From positions 1 to 64,000 of the forward strand of contig DASPIZ010000162.1 in the NCBI GenBank assembly GCA_035628875.1: 64,000 nt of DNA. Reading direction: 5' to 3'. Below are positions 18,909 to 27,883 of the stretch, piece by piece. Positions within the stretch are counted from its first letter, which is position 1; the number at the start of each line of letters is the position of its first letter. A program made the translations under genes and the position numbers. Source of the DNA: Ohtaekwangia sp035628875 (GTDB lineage Bacteria; Bacteroidota; Bacteroidia; Cytophagales; Cyclobacteriaceae). The notes under the pieces were generated by a model. The model had not been told where the DNA came from. It saw nothing but the letters and a program-made list of their open reading frames with translations, and made no database searches.

Positions 18909-19949
18909 ATGATGATGGCAAGCAGTAACCCTTTTCAGAAAGAGTCCATCCAGAAGATTGCCATTTTCAGGGCATTACAGTTGGGTGATATGCTTTGCGC
19001 CATCCCTGCGGTACGCGCAATTCGGAAGGCCTATCCGGAAGCCAGCATAACCCTTATCGGATTGCCCTGGCAAACAAATCTGGTTCAAAGGTTTCCCATG
19101 TATTTCGACCAGTTTATTGCGTTTCCAGGATGGCCAGGTTTACCGGAGCGAAGTTTTGAGCCGCTGCAAGTCATTAATTTTTTATGTGAAGTTAATGCCA
19201 ATGCATTTGACCTCGTTGTACAGATGCAAGGGTCAGGCGAAATCACAAATCCGCTTTGTCGCCTTTTTGGTGCGCGTCATGTCCTAAGTTTTTGTAAATC
19301 GGCGAGTCCTTTCGCGGGTAATGAGCTTACATTGGCTTTGACTGATGATGAACATGAAATAACCCGTTGTCTCAAGCTCGTTTCGCTTATTGGTGCAAAC
19401 GATCAAGAACCGTTTCTTGAGTTTCCTGTTTCACCTAATGAACGGGAAGGTGCTAAAGAGATACAGAACGAACTTGGTCTTGTGCAGAAGAAGTACGTGT
19501 GTCTCCATCCGGGGGCACGTGATGTGAGACGACGATGGCCAACGCATTACTTTGCAAAAATAGCGACAGCTGTATCCCAGTACGGATATACCGTTTTGTT
19601 AACCGGATCTCTGGAAGAAGGAACTATTCTAGATGAGGTTGCTTCTTTGGCAGAAGCTTCCGTAGTAAACCTTGTTGCGTGTAAGGGTCACGTTGGTATT
19701 GGCGAACTTGCACAACTTATCGCTGATTCTGCAGGCCTCATCAGCAACGATACGGGGGTTTCACACATCGCTTCTGCATTGAGAACACGCAGCATCATTT
19801 TATTTTCTGAATTTTCCGAACCTCATCGCTGGGCTCCTTTGAACAGAGACCTTCATAAGGTTATTCTACGGGATGAACAAAAGCAGTTTGGGTTATTTCT
19901 ACAACAAAAGCTAAATCACGTTCTTACCCCGGTAGAAGCAGGTGTTTGA
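18909..19949 (+). CDS. Family 9 glycosyltransferase (second heptosyltransferase-like)
   Basis: A 346-residue GT-B enzyme with IAIFRALQLGDMLCAIPAVRA, LHPGARDVRRRWP and ISNDTGVSHIASALRTRSIILF, all typical of ADP-heptose transferases. The frame is open from ATG 18834, but the first 25 residues are polar and Thr-rich without family similarity; one of three consecutive Met codons starting at 18909 is preferred, though the exact start is uncertain. Together with the enzyme at 16640 it suggests at least two heptose transfers. It is convergent with the carbamoyltransferase gene. Confidence 0.85.
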   Translation: MMMASSNPFQKESIQKIAIFRALQLGDMLCAIPAVRAIRKAYPEASITLIGLPWQTNLVQRFPMYFDQFIAFPGWPGLPERSFEPLQVINFLCEVNANAFDLVVQMQGSGEITNPLCRLFGARHVLSFCKSASPFAGNELTLALTDDEHEITRCLKLVSLIGANDQEPFLEFPVSPNEREGAKEIQNELGLVQKKYVCLHPGARDVRRRWPTHYFAKIATAVSQYGYTVLLTGSLEEGTILDEVASLAEASVVNLVACKGHVGIGELAQLIADSAGLISNDTGVSHIASALRTRSIILFSEFSEPHRWAPLNRDLHKVILRDEQKQFGLFLQQKLNHVLTPVEAGV

Positions 19950-20031
19950 ATTCCTGTTTAGCGTAAGTTATTACTGGTAAAAATATTTATCATCAATACT
20001 CCTCCGGAGTGGGCAAACGTATGTAACACGC

Positions 20032-21813
20032 TCAATGCATCGAAAAATTTTCCTCTTTCACACCTTTGTCAATTTGTGTTTTAGCGCTTGAAGAATTTTT
20101 TCTAACGATGAAAGATCCGATAACCAGGACATCAAAGGGACTGGACCAGAAACATTCAAGTGCGTCTCGTGGCGTACAAACTATCGGCTTGCCTAAGGTG
20201 TTAAAAGAAGTATTTACCAAAACAGGAACGCCAGTCAGTTTCTTAAATGCGCTTAATAAGGCATGATACCGGGGATGTTGCTTTTCGTTGACCGTTTGTA
20301 TTCGCGCTGAGCCATCAACATGTCGCACGGCGGGAATACGATCTGCTTTGTCTTTTTTAACCTGATGAACAAACAACATGAATGGAGAATAATCTGCCTC
20401 TTCAAACCATTCCGATGCATCTTCTTCCAGTACTACCGGAGCGACAGGTCGGAAATCTTCACGGTCTTTTACCTCATTCAAACGAGCCTGCATATTCGCG
20501 TTAATTGGGGAGGCAAGAATGGATCGGCTGCCCAATGCACGGGGACCGAATTCCATACGTCCCTGGAACCAACCAATGATATTGTCTTCCGCCAGCAGTT
20601 CTGCGGCATCTTTAGCGACGTTATCTGATTTAGCGTACGGTGTTTTAGTCCACTTTAAGAATCTCTCAACTTCATCATCTTCATACCCGGGTCCCCAATA
20701 CACATCGTCCATGATAAAATTCTTTTTCGTCTCGTTTCTTTTTTGTGCATCGATCCATAATGCAGCGCCAAGTGCTGTTCCAGAATCACCGGCTGCCGGT
20801 TGAACCCAGATGTTCTTGAACGGACTGTGATCACGTAAATACGCATTGAGTACACAGTTTAAACCCACACCGCCGGCAATACACAGATTATCCAGTTGGG
20901 TTTTTGAGTATAGCCACTCCGTTATTGCTAATACTTTTTCCTGCAATACCAACTGAAGGGAATGGGCAATATTAAAATGATGTTGTGTAAATTCCGCCCC
21001 TTTCAAACGTACAGGGCCAAAGCGTTCTGTAAGGTTGACATTATCTATTGTATAATTGCCATCCCGGTGTAGCGTGATCATTGATCGAAAGTCGTTTACA
21101 AAATCGGGTTTTCCATAGGAAGCCAAAGCCATTACTTTGTATTCATCCGACGAATGTAAGAATCCAAGATGAGTTGTTACCTGTTCATAGAGCAAACCGA
21201 AACTGTGTGGGAGATCAACGTTTCCGATTTTAGTAAGGTTATTATCCTGACCAACGTAGTATCCTGTCGTTGTTTTTTCGCCGCGACCATCTATGGTAAG
21301 TACTGCAGCTTCGTTGTAGGGAGAAGGAAGAAAGGCACTTGCACCATGTGAGATGTGATGATCTACAAAGTTCCATTTGAATGCGGCATTTTTACCACCA
21401 ATGAATCGGGGTTGCAGGTGGTGGGGCCATCCGTCCACGAGTTGTCGTGGCGCGTTAATGATGGAAGAAAGAAACAAAGGATCCCATACCGACATCCATT
21501 CCGCGGTCTTTGCATGAATACTTGGTTCCAGGGGAAGCTGAATGAAAGTATCGTTCGAGTATTTTTCCGGAAGTACAAGATATGGATCGAATGAGTATGC
21601 CACTTCATCAACGTCTTTTAGTTTGATTCCAGCTACACTAAGGCAATAATCAATGGCGTGAAACGGTAGCTCATACGTTGAGAATGGAATTGGCCGCTTT
21701 CCATGTTTATAATGTGTGAATCGTTCTTCTTCAGCGGCAGCTAATAAACGACCATCTTTTAATATACAGGCAGACGAATCGTGAAATACTGCATTAATTC
21801 CCAGTGTATACAT
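20032..21813 (-). CDS. NodU/TobZ-family O-carbamoyltransferase
   Basis: A 593-residue enzyme expected to transfer a carbamoyl group from carbamoyl phosphate, through carbamoyl-AMP, to a sugar hydroxyl. The N-terminal Kae1-like domain has LGINAVFHDSSACIL, the metal-binding DHHISHGASAF and IAGGVGLNCVLN; the C-terminal YrdC-like domain has GRMEFGPRALGSRSILA and VNTSFNTLGKPIVCTP. Length is normal for the family. Pseudomonas WapO, a relative, carbamoylates a core heptose; the position here inside a heptose cluster supports a similar role, which remains an inference. Confidence 0.9.
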   Translation of the reverse strand: MYTLGINAVFHDSSACILKDGRLLAAAEEERFTHYKHGKRPIPFSTYELPFHAIDYCLSVAGIKLKDVDEVAYSFDPYLVLPEKYSNDTFIQLPLEPSIHAKTAEWMSVWDPLFLSSIINAPRQLVDGWPHHLQPRFIGGKNAAFKWNFVDHHISHGASAFLPSPYNEAAVLTIDGRGEKTTTGYYVGQDNNLTKIGNVDLPHSFGLLYEQVTTHLGFLHSSDEYKVMALASYGKPDFVNDFRSMITLHRDGNYTIDNVNLTERFGPVRLKGAEFTQHHFNIAHSLQLVLQEKVLAITEWLYSKTQLDNLCIAGGVGLNCVLNAYLRDHSPFKNIWVQPAAGDSGTALGAALWIDAQKRNETKKNFIMDDVYWGPGYEDDEVERFLKWTKTPYAKSDNVAKDAAELLAEDNIIGWFQGRMEFGPRALGSRSILASPINANMQARLNEVKDREDFRPVAPVVLEEDASEWFEEADYSPFMLFVHQVKKDKADRIPAVRHVDGSARIQTVNEKQHPRYHALLSAFKKLTGVPVLVNTSFNTLGKPIVCTPRDALECFWSSPFDVLVIGSFIVRKNSSSAKTQIDKGVKEENFSMH

Positions 21814-21917
21814 ATGTGAATTTTTTCAACCTGAAGAGTAAATAATCATTCCAGCATCGATGATGTTGAAGTGGTATTAACTTTTACACTTATTCCATAA
21901 ATGGTTCCTGTTTGCTT

Positions 21918-22907
21918 ATGAATGATAGATTAAAAGTTTTTACCTGGCACATACACGGAAGTTACCTGTATTATTTATCGAAAGGCAATTTTGATATTTA
22001 TATCCCGCTGGATGAGAGCAGGGGGGCGGGCTATATCGGGAGAGGATCATTTCCCTTTGGAAGCAATGTGCATGAAGTTCCCGCTCATGAAGTACGACAA
22101 ATGGATTTCGACTGTATCGTGTTTCAAAGCCCGAAAAATTATCTGGTCGATCAGCACGTTTTGTTTTCGCCTGCACAACATGCAACTCCCAAGATATACC
22201 TGGAGCATGATCCGCCACAGCAATCACCAACAAACACAGTACATACTGTAGATGATCCTGACATGACGCTCGTACACGTTACGCATTTTAACAGGCTTAT
22301 GTGGAATAATAACCATACGCCTGCGCATGTCATTGAGCATGGTGTGATTGACCATGGCATTGCCTACACAGGCGAGCTCGAAAAAGGTATAGTTGTTATA
22401 AACAACCTGGCGACGCGCGGACGTAGACTAGGACATGACATCCTTCAGGAAGTAAGAAAACATGTTCCTATAGATATCGTTGGGATGAATTCAAAGGAGG
22501 TTGGCGGGCTTGGTGAAGTCCCATTGGCGGAGCTGCCGGAATTTACTGCGCCCTATCGTTTTTTCTTTAACCCGATTCGATATACAAGTTTGGGCTTGTC
22601 GCTACTGGAGGCTATGATGATAGGTATGCCGGTTGTTGGATTGGCTACCACGGAACTGCCATCTGTTATACAACATGGTGTTTCAGGTTTTCTATATAAC
22701 GACATCGATCAGGTTGTTAAATCGATGAAATTACTGCTTCATGATCCGGAGCTCGCCTTCCAGGTTGGTAAGGAGGCAAAGCTTGTGGCAAGTACCCGGT
22801 TTAATATAGCACGGTTCACGCAAGATTGGGAAGCACTCTTTCAGCATGCCATCAAAAAAAAACATCCTTACCGGAGTTTCCAGCAACTTCATAGAAATGT
22901 AAATTGA
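21918..22907 (+). CDS. GT4-like glycosyltransferase
   Basis: A 329-residue protein with the C-terminal half of a GT-B family 4 enzyme: NPIRYTSLGLSLLEAMMIGM contains an EX7E-like arrangement, and PVVGLATTELPSVIQHGVSGFL is the usual donor-binding segment. The N-terminal half is compact (FTWHIHGSYLYYL) and shorter than in typical GT4 proteins. The start is ATG 21918; a TTG 6 bp upstream is also in frame. It is divergent from the carbamoyltransferase gene (about 104 bp) and is the last gene of the glycan cluster. Donor sugar unknown. Confidence 0.82.
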   Translation: MNDRLKVFTWHIHGSYLYYLSKGNFDIYIPLDESRGAGYIGRGSFPFGSNVHEVPAHEVRQMDFDCIVFQSPKNYLVDQHVLFSPAQHATPKIYLEHDPPQQSPTNTVHTVDDPDMTLVHVTHFNRLMWNNNHTPAHVIEHGVIDHGIAYTGELEKGIVVINNLATRGRRLGHDILQEVRKHVPIDIVGMNSKEVGGLGEVPLAELPEFTAPYRFFFNPIRYTSLGLSLLEAMMIGMPVVGLATTELPSVIQHGVSGFLYNDIDQVVKSMKLLLHDPELAFQVGKEAKLVASTRFNIARFTQDWEALFQHAIKKKHPYRSFQQLHRNVN

Positions 22908-22933
22908 TTGGATGTTAAGTACGCCAGTAGAAT

Positions 22934-23683
22934 TTATTTTTCTCTCAGGCTGTTCATTACTTTGTTTGCAAAAACAAAGGCTTCAAATTCTTTTACGTTG
23001 GAGTGGGTGATTTCATTTTTGTTTCCTTCCCATACTTTGTGACCTTGGTAGAGAAACATGATCTTTTCACCAATGCCAAGCATGGAATTCATATCGTGGG
23101 TTACCACGATGGTTGTCATGTCGAATTCTTCCGAAAGATCAAGGATAAGATCATCGATAAGCACCGAAGTCTGTGGGTCAAGGCCTGAGTTCGGTTCATC
23201 ACAAAAAAGATATTTTGGATTATTCACAATGGCCCGGGCAATCCCGACACGTTTTTTCATACCACCACTTATTTCGGAAGGCATTTTTTTATTCGCGTTT
23301 TCGAGCCCGACGCGTTTCAGGCAAAAATTAACCCGGTCTTGTTTCTCATCGTACTTCATTTTTGTAAGAATATCGAGTGGGAATCTCACATTTTCTTCAA
23401 CTGTTTTTGAATCAAACAACGCACCACCCTGGAATAGCATACCCATCTCGCGGCGTATTTCAATTTTAAGGTAACGGTCACCACTGTAAAAATCGCGGTC
23501 ATCATATAAAACGCGACCTGTATCAGGTTTCACAAGGCCAACAATACATTTTAATAGTACACTTTTTCCCGTACCGCTTGCACCAATAATGAGATTAGGT
23601 TTTCCTTTTTCAAAGGTTCCGCTAACACCTTTCAGGATCGTTTTTTCTCCGAATGATTTTGTAATGTCCTCGATCTGTATCAT
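22934..23683 (-). CDS. mlaF: Mla-type lipid transport ATPase
   Basis: A 249-residue ABC ATPase of the MlaF group. Walker A is GASGTGKSVL, the signature is ISGGMKKRVGIARA (the MKKR variant is characteristic of MlaF and plant TGD3), and Walker B is YLFCDEPNSGLDP. It powers phospholipid movement between inner and outer membranes with the permease MlaE. Its start codon overlaps the mlaE stop by 4 bp, so translation is coupled. The periplasmic lipid-binding subunit MlaD, often next in such operons, is absent here: the following gene is on the opposite strand. Confidence 0.92.
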   Translation of the reverse strand: MIQIEDITKSFGEKTILKGVSGTFEKGKPNLIIGASGTGKSVLLKCIVGLVKPDTGRVLYDDRDFYSGDRYLKIEIRREMGMLFQGGALFDSKTVEENVRFPLDILTKMKYDEKQDRVNFCLKRVGLENANKKMPSEISGGMKKRVGIARAIVNNPKYLFCDEPNSGLDPQTSVLIDDLILDLSEEFDMTTIVVTHDMNSMLGIGEKIMFLYQGHKVWEGNKNEITHSNVKEFEAFVFANKVMNSLREK

Positions 23684-24417
23684 TTGACGAGCAGGAGTTG
23701 AGCTAAGAAATAATCGGCCAGGAGTACAGCGATCACACTGTTTGTTACAGCTTTCGTACTTGATACACCCACTTCAAGGGCGCCGCCTTCAGTATAATAT
23801 CCCTGGTATGAAGAAATGGAGGATACTAAAAATGAAAAAACCACCGCTTTGATAAGAGCAAATATGACCGTGAATTCATTGTAGCTGAAACGCAAACCAA
23901 AAACATAATCATTGGGTGTTATGATCTCACCAAGTACACCTACTACATAACCACCGACGAGCGCACAAACTCCGGCAACGATAACAAGTAAAGGAAACAT
24001 CAGCAACGATGCGATGACCTTTGGTAACACCAGGTAGGATGCAGAGTTGATTCCCATGACTTCGAGTGCATCGATCTGTTCAGTGATACGCATTGTTCCA
24101 AGTCCACCCGCCATACTGGACCCTACTTTACCTGCATAAATTACGGCAATGATGGTTGGTGCAAGTTCAAGAACCGTCATTTCGCGGACCACCTGTGAAA
24201 TGACATAGTCTGGAATGAGCGGACTCACCATGTTAAAAGCAGTTTGCACTGTTGTTACGGCCCCCATAAATGTAGACACTAAGGCTACGAGGAATAACGA
24301 TCCGATACCAATGGTAACGGACTCTTCTAAAACAAGCTTATAATAGGTGCGGAAAGACTCCCGGTTTATAAACAAGGTTCGGATAAAAATAAAATACTTT
24401 CCTATCTCGGTAATCAT
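23680..24417 (-). CDS. mlaE: Mla-type lipid transport permease
   Basis: A 245-residue inner-membrane protein of the MlaE/TGD1 family with about five hydrophobic helices. Characteristic stretches are STFMGAVTTVQTAFNMVSP, MAGGLGTMRITEQIDALEVMG and KAVVFSFLVSSISSYQGY. The ATG at 24417 (MITEIGKYFIFIRTLF) fits relatives best; the frame is open to a TTG at 24477, adding 20 residues. It lies divergently from the SDR gene with 80 bp between starts. With MlaF it forms the core of a phospholipid transporter; partner MlaD must be encoded elsewhere. Confidence 0.92.
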   Translation of the reverse strand: MITEIGKYFIFIRTLFINRESFRTYYKLVLEESVTIGIGSLFLVALVSTFMGAVTTVQTAFNMVSPLIPDYVISQVVREMTVLELAPTIIAVIYAGKVGSSMAGGLGTMRITEQIDALEVMGINSASYLVLPKVIASLLMFPLLVIVAGVCALVGGYVVGVLGEIITPNDYVFGLRFSYNEFTVIFALIKAVVFSFLVSSISSYQGYYTEGGALEVGVSSTKAVTNSVIAVLLADYFLAQLLLVK

Positions 24418-24497
24418 AGATGAAGCGATCTCTTCGCAATCCTGAAATCTATATACTATCTTGCGAAAGATACCCAAAAATTGAATAAATAATTCGT

Positions 24498-25205
24498 ATG
24501 AACAAATTGATCGTAGTTACCGGTGGAACAAAGGGGATTGGAAAGGCTGTAATCGAAAAATTTGCTTCTGATGGTTTTGACGTCGCTACTTGTGCGCGAA
24601 ACCAACATGACCTTGAAACGCTTGAACGTGAGTTCAGTGAGAAATACAGGGAATGTAAAGTATCTATTGTTCGCGCCGATATGGCGGTAAAAGAAGAAGT
24701 AACTTCCTTTTGTGATTTTGTTCAGGCGCTTCATCGCGATGTCGATGTACTTGTTAACAATGCGGGTTATTTTATTCCCGGCGAAATTGTAACCGAACCA
24801 GAGGGTACACTTGAAAGTATGATTAACGCCAACTTGTACAGCGCCTACTATATGACACGCGGAATTGTTCCTGCAATGAAACTTAAAAAAGCCGGGCACA
24901 TTTTTAATATTTGTTCCATTGCCAGCATTAAAGCTTACCCGAATGGTGGATCTTATGCGATTTCAAAATCCGCCATGTTGGGATTTTCCCGGTGCTTACG
25001 TGAGGAGTTAAAAGCCGATAACATCCGCGTTACCGCCGTTATGCCAGGAGCAACTTTAACGGCCAGTTGGGCTGGTACTGACCTTCCAGATGAACGCTTC
25101 ATGAAGGTGGAAGATATCGCAAAGACAATTCATGGTGCCTATCACCTTTCCGGCCACAGTGTAGTAGAAGAAATCATCATCCGTCCACAACTGGGTGACA
25201 TTTAA
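24498..25205 (+). CDS. Short-chain dehydrogenase/reductase
   Basis: A 235-residue classical SDR oxidoreductase. The cofactor motif is TGGTKGIG, followed by NNAG, the catalytic Ser in the NICSIAS stretch and YAISK holding Tyr and Lys. An Arg after the second strand (CARNQHD) suggests NADPH preference. It is a little shorter than usual but complete. The substrate cannot be read; a relation to lipid or fatty acid metabolism would fit the neighbours only loosely. Confidence 0.9.
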   Translation: MNKLIVVTGGTKGIGKAVIEKFASDGFDVATCARNQHDLETLEREFSEKYRECKVSIVRADMAVKEEVTSFCDFVQALHRDVDVLVNNAGYFIPGEIVTEPEGTLESMINANLYSAYYMTRGIVPAMKLKKAGHIFNICSIASIKAYPNGGSYAISKSAMLGFSRCLREELKADNIRVTAVMPGATLTASWAGTDLPDERFMKVEDIAKTIHGAYHLSGHSVVEEIIIRPQLGDI

Positions 25206-25303
25206 AAGTCATTCCCCTTATTTCAATGGCGTTTAGTTAAGCTTTTTTATGCGTCGCCCTGCCCTTTCCGAGGAGAAGGCTTCTATGAGACCTGACTAAA
25301 CGA

Positions 25304-25350
25304 ATAATACCCAATACCCGATACCCAATACCAAATGTCCGATTCCCAAA
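25304..25350. repeat. AATACCC-type tandem low-complexity repeat
   Basis: Imperfect tandem units of AATACCC/GATACCC/ATTCCCA occur just upstream of the ispG promoter. They resemble in style, but not in sequence, the TTTGAAC/GAGGTTTGA repeats elsewhere in the window. No gene lies in 25206-25385. Confidence 0.5.
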
Positions 25351-25354
25351 TTTA

Positions 25355-25388
25355 TTGTCACATTTTCGCCATATAAAGGTTATTTTTG
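25355..25388 (+). promoter_or_regulatory. Predicted Bacteroidota promoter of ispG
   Basis: TTG at 25355-25357 and TATTTTTG at 25381-25388 match the consensus TTG / TAnnTTTG with a 23-bp spacer, at the upper limit of the accepted range. The expected transcription start lies just before the proposed GTG start at 25404. Confidence 0.5.
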
Positions 25389-25403
25389 TGGAAAATAAGT
25401 TTG

Positions 25404-27356
25404 GTGAACCAACAAATTGAAAAGGTAAAAGGCTATTGCAATAGTCTGGTTGAATACAGTCGCAGAAAAACCATTGAGGTGAAGGTGGGTGATGTGCCGA
25501 TGGGTGGAGATAATCCGATCCGGATTCAATCCATGACAACCGTCGATACAATGGATACTGCTGGCTCTATTGCGCAAACAATGCGAATGATCGAGGCAGG
25601 CTGTGAATATGTGAGGATCACAGCACCGTCCGTTAAAGAAGCCAAGAATCTCGAAGCCATCAGGAGTGGACTGAAGTTAAAAGGATACCATGTCCCACTT
25701 ATTGCCGACATACACTTTACCCCGAATGCGGCAGAGCTGGCGGCACGATTGGTTGAGAAAGTGAGGATTAACCCTGGGAACTACGCAGACAAAAAGCGAT
25801 TTGAAACCATCGAATATACAGAATCTTCCTACGAGGCGGAGCTCCACCGGATCAGGGAAAAATTTCTTCCCCTCATCAAAATCTGCAAGGAATACGGTAC
25901 GGCTATGCGCATAGGCACCAATCATGGTTCCCTTTCAGACCGGATCATGAGTCGTTTTGGCGACAGTCCGTTGGGAATGGTAGAATCGGCCCTGGAGTTC
26001 CTCCGCATTTGTGAAGATGAATCCTATTACAACATTGTATTGTCGATGAAATCCAGTAATCCCCAGGTTATGGTTCAGGCTTATCGTTTGCTGGTACAGA
26101 AACTCGATGAAGAAGGATTTAAACCTTATCCACTTCACCTTGGCGTAACGGAGGCTGGTGATGGCGAAGATGGCCGGGTAAAATCTTCTATAGGAATAGG
26201 AACCCTTCTTGAAGATGGCTTAGGCGATACAATCCGGGTCTCGCTTACCGAAGAACCAGAGGCGGAGATTCCAGTTGCAGAACAGCTGGTGAAACGATAT
26301 GAAGACAGAACACCGCATACGCCAATTCCTTCGGTCAAACATTATCCTGTAACACCGTTTGAATATAACAAACGAAAAACGCGTGGTGTTTTAAATATTG
26401 GTGGAGATCATCATGTACCCCGGGTCATTGCTGATTTATCCACGCGGGAAAAGATTTCACAGGCATCTTTGTTTTCGCTTGGATACAACTATTCAATACC
26501 GCTTGATAAATGGAACATCGCCGATATGGCGTGCGATTTTATTTATACCAAAAACACGCCCGTTGAATTTGAGATACCGGGTACGCTCAGCATTATCCAT
26601 GATTATACCGCATGGCTTATTCACAAGGACAAACCGAGGACATACCCATTACTAACGACGCAGCAATATGCGATTCAGGGGGAAAGATCTCCTGATCTGA
26701 ATTTTATCTACGTCCAGATTCAGGATGTGGAACATACGTTGCTTGAAAAGGTAAAGTTCGATGATACTGCAGTACTAATCCTGGACACAAAAAACAAGCA
26801 CGGGATGGCCGAGCAACGCCGGGTGTTTGCTGAGTTGATGAACGAGGCTTGTGATGTACCTGTGATCATTATGCGTGCATATAAAAATTTGAGTTTCGAT
26901 GAGTTTCAATTGTATGCCGCTACAGATCTCGGGGGATTGTTGATTGACGGATTGGGTGATGGTATTTTTATTTCAGCACATGCGATCAGCTCCGACAAAC
27001 AAATCAATCAGACTGCCTTTAATATCCTTCAGGCTACACGCACGAGGATTTCAAAGACAGAATATATTTCGTGTCCTTCTTGCGGACGAACACTTTTTGA
27101 TCTGCAGGAAACAACGGCCAATATCAGATCACGTACAAGTCATTTGAAAGGTATTAAGATCGGTATCATGGGATGCATCGTAAATGGTCCCGGTGAAATG
27201 GCAGATGCTGACTACGGCTACGTCGGTTCCGGACCGGGTCGCATTACGCTGTATAAAGGAAAAGAAGTGGTAAGGAAAAACGTACCGACAGCTCAGGCTG
27301 TTGATGAACTCGTCAATCTCATCCGCGAACACGGTGACTGGATTGAGCCTGCGTAG
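25404..27356 (+). CDS. ispG: 4-hydroxy-3-methylbut-2-en-1-yl diphosphate synthase, long form
   Basis: A 650-residue iron-sulfur enzyme of the MEP isoprenoid pathway, making HMBPP from methylerythritol cyclodiphosphate. The N-terminal TIM barrel has NPIRIQSMTTVDTMD and INPGNYADK; a central insertion of about 250 residues marks the Bacteroidota/plant-type three-domain form; the C-terminal domain has CPSCGRTLFDLQ (near 555) and MGCIVNGPGEMADADYG (near 590), giving the three cluster-binding Cys. No ATG exists near the expected N-terminus. GTG 25404 is chosen because it follows a GGAAAATAAG stretch and lies just after the predicted promoter; TTG at 25401 or 25386 are alternatives. Confidence 0.95.
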   Translation: MNQQIEKVKGYCNSLVEYSRRKTIEVKVGDVPMGGDNPIRIQSMTTVDTMDTAGSIAQTMRMIEAGCEYVRITAPSVKEAKNLEAIRSGLKLKGYHVPLIADIHFTPNAAELAARLVEKVRINPGNYADKKRFETIEYTESSYEAELHRIREKFLPLIKICKEYGTAMRIGTNHGSLSDRIMSRFGDSPLGMVESALEFLRICEDESYYNIVLSMKSSNPQVMVQAYRLLVQKLDEEGFKPYPLHLGVTEAGDGEDGRVKSSIGIGTLLEDGLGDTIRVSLTEEPEAEIPVAEQLVKRYEDRTPHTPIPSVKHYPVTPFEYNKRKTRGVLNIGGDHHVPRVIADLSTREKISQASLFSLGYNYSIPLDKWNIADMACDFIYTKNTPVEFEIPGTLSIIHDYTAWLIHKDKPRTYPLLTTQQYAIQGERSPDLNFIYVQIQDVEHTLLEKVKFDDTAVLILDTKNKHGMAEQRRVFAELMNEACDVPVIIMRAYKNLSFDEFQLYAATDLGGLLIDGLGDGIFISAHAISSDKQINQTAFNILQATRTRISKTEYISCPSCGRTLFDLQETTANIRSRTSHLKGIKIGIMGCIVNGPGEMADADYGYVGSGPGRITLYKGKEVVRKNVPTAQAVDELVNLIREHGDWIEPA

Positions 27357-27358
27357 TT

Positions 27359-27630
27359 CATGGTTTAAGGTTCAAAGTTCAAGGTTCGGGGTTGGATTTT
27401 TGTGTTGATGGGATTGCGAAATTGTTTGAGGTTTGAGGTTTGATGTTTGAGGTTTGATGTTTGGATTTCGAAAACTGTTAAGTCTTCCAAAACAACAATC
27501 GTAAAACACTTAAGTTATGGCTTAACTAACTCGCGGCTCGAAGCTCGTGACTCGCAGCTATTCCGAAAAACACAATGCTTTCGCAAAACAACCTGAAGCT
27601 TACAGCCTGTGGCCTGAAGCTTATCGCAAA
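27359..27630. repeat. Composite intergenic repeat, copy B
   Basis: Five blocks follow one another: GGTTCAAAGTTCAAGG (from 27367), repeated GAGGTTTGA/TGATGTTTG (about 27424-27464), AATCGTAAAACACTTAAGT (27497-27515), CTCGAAGCTCGTGACTCG (about 27536-27553), and GAAGCTTACAGCCTGTGGCC (about 27594-27613) followed by another GAAGCTT. The same blocks occur in exactly the reverse order and complementary strand at 29.43-29.85 kb (copy C). The 19-bp third block is identical in both. No coding potential seen. Confidence 0.75.
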
Positions 27631-27652
27631 TACATAAAATAACGTAATCACA

Positions 27653-27883
27653 ATGAAACATCCATCTCCAAAAAGTGAATCAAAACAACAAAAGGGTTCA
27701 ATGAGAGCGTTTTTTAGTTTAGGAGAAGTAGGTAACTATTTTTTTCGAAAAAAGGATCCTTCCAAGCCAACGAATATTAACCTCAGGATGATGCACGGCG
27801 TCAACAAGATTTCAATGGTAATCTTCCTCGTGGGTGTTTTATATCTGATCTATAAATTAGCCATCAAACCGAATCTGAATTGA
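27653..27883 (+). CDS. Small single-pass membrane protein (DUF6728-like)
   Basis: A 76-residue protein with a Lys/Ser-rich start, a conserved-looking centre (FFSLGEVGNYFFRKKDP and NLRMMHGVNKISM) and one C-terminal membrane helix (VIFLVGVLYLIYKLAI). From memory this matches a small Bacteroidota-specific family (DUF6728) of unknown function; the name should be treated as tentative. It overlaps the next gene by 4 bp, so the two are probably translationally coupled. Confidence 0.75.
   Translation: MKHPSPKSESKQQKGSMRAFFSLGEVGNYFFRKKDPSKPTNINLRMMHGVNKISMVIFLVGVLYLIYKLAIKPNLN

Noticed and set aside
19998..20020. Terminator between the second GT9 gene and the carbamoyltransferase gene
   Set aside because: ACTCC-TCC-GGAGT gives only a 5-bp stem with a 3-nt loop and no T-run on either strand.
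27359..27630. CRISPR-like array
   Set aside because: Repeat units are short, variable and tandem, without spacers of constant length or nearby cas genes.
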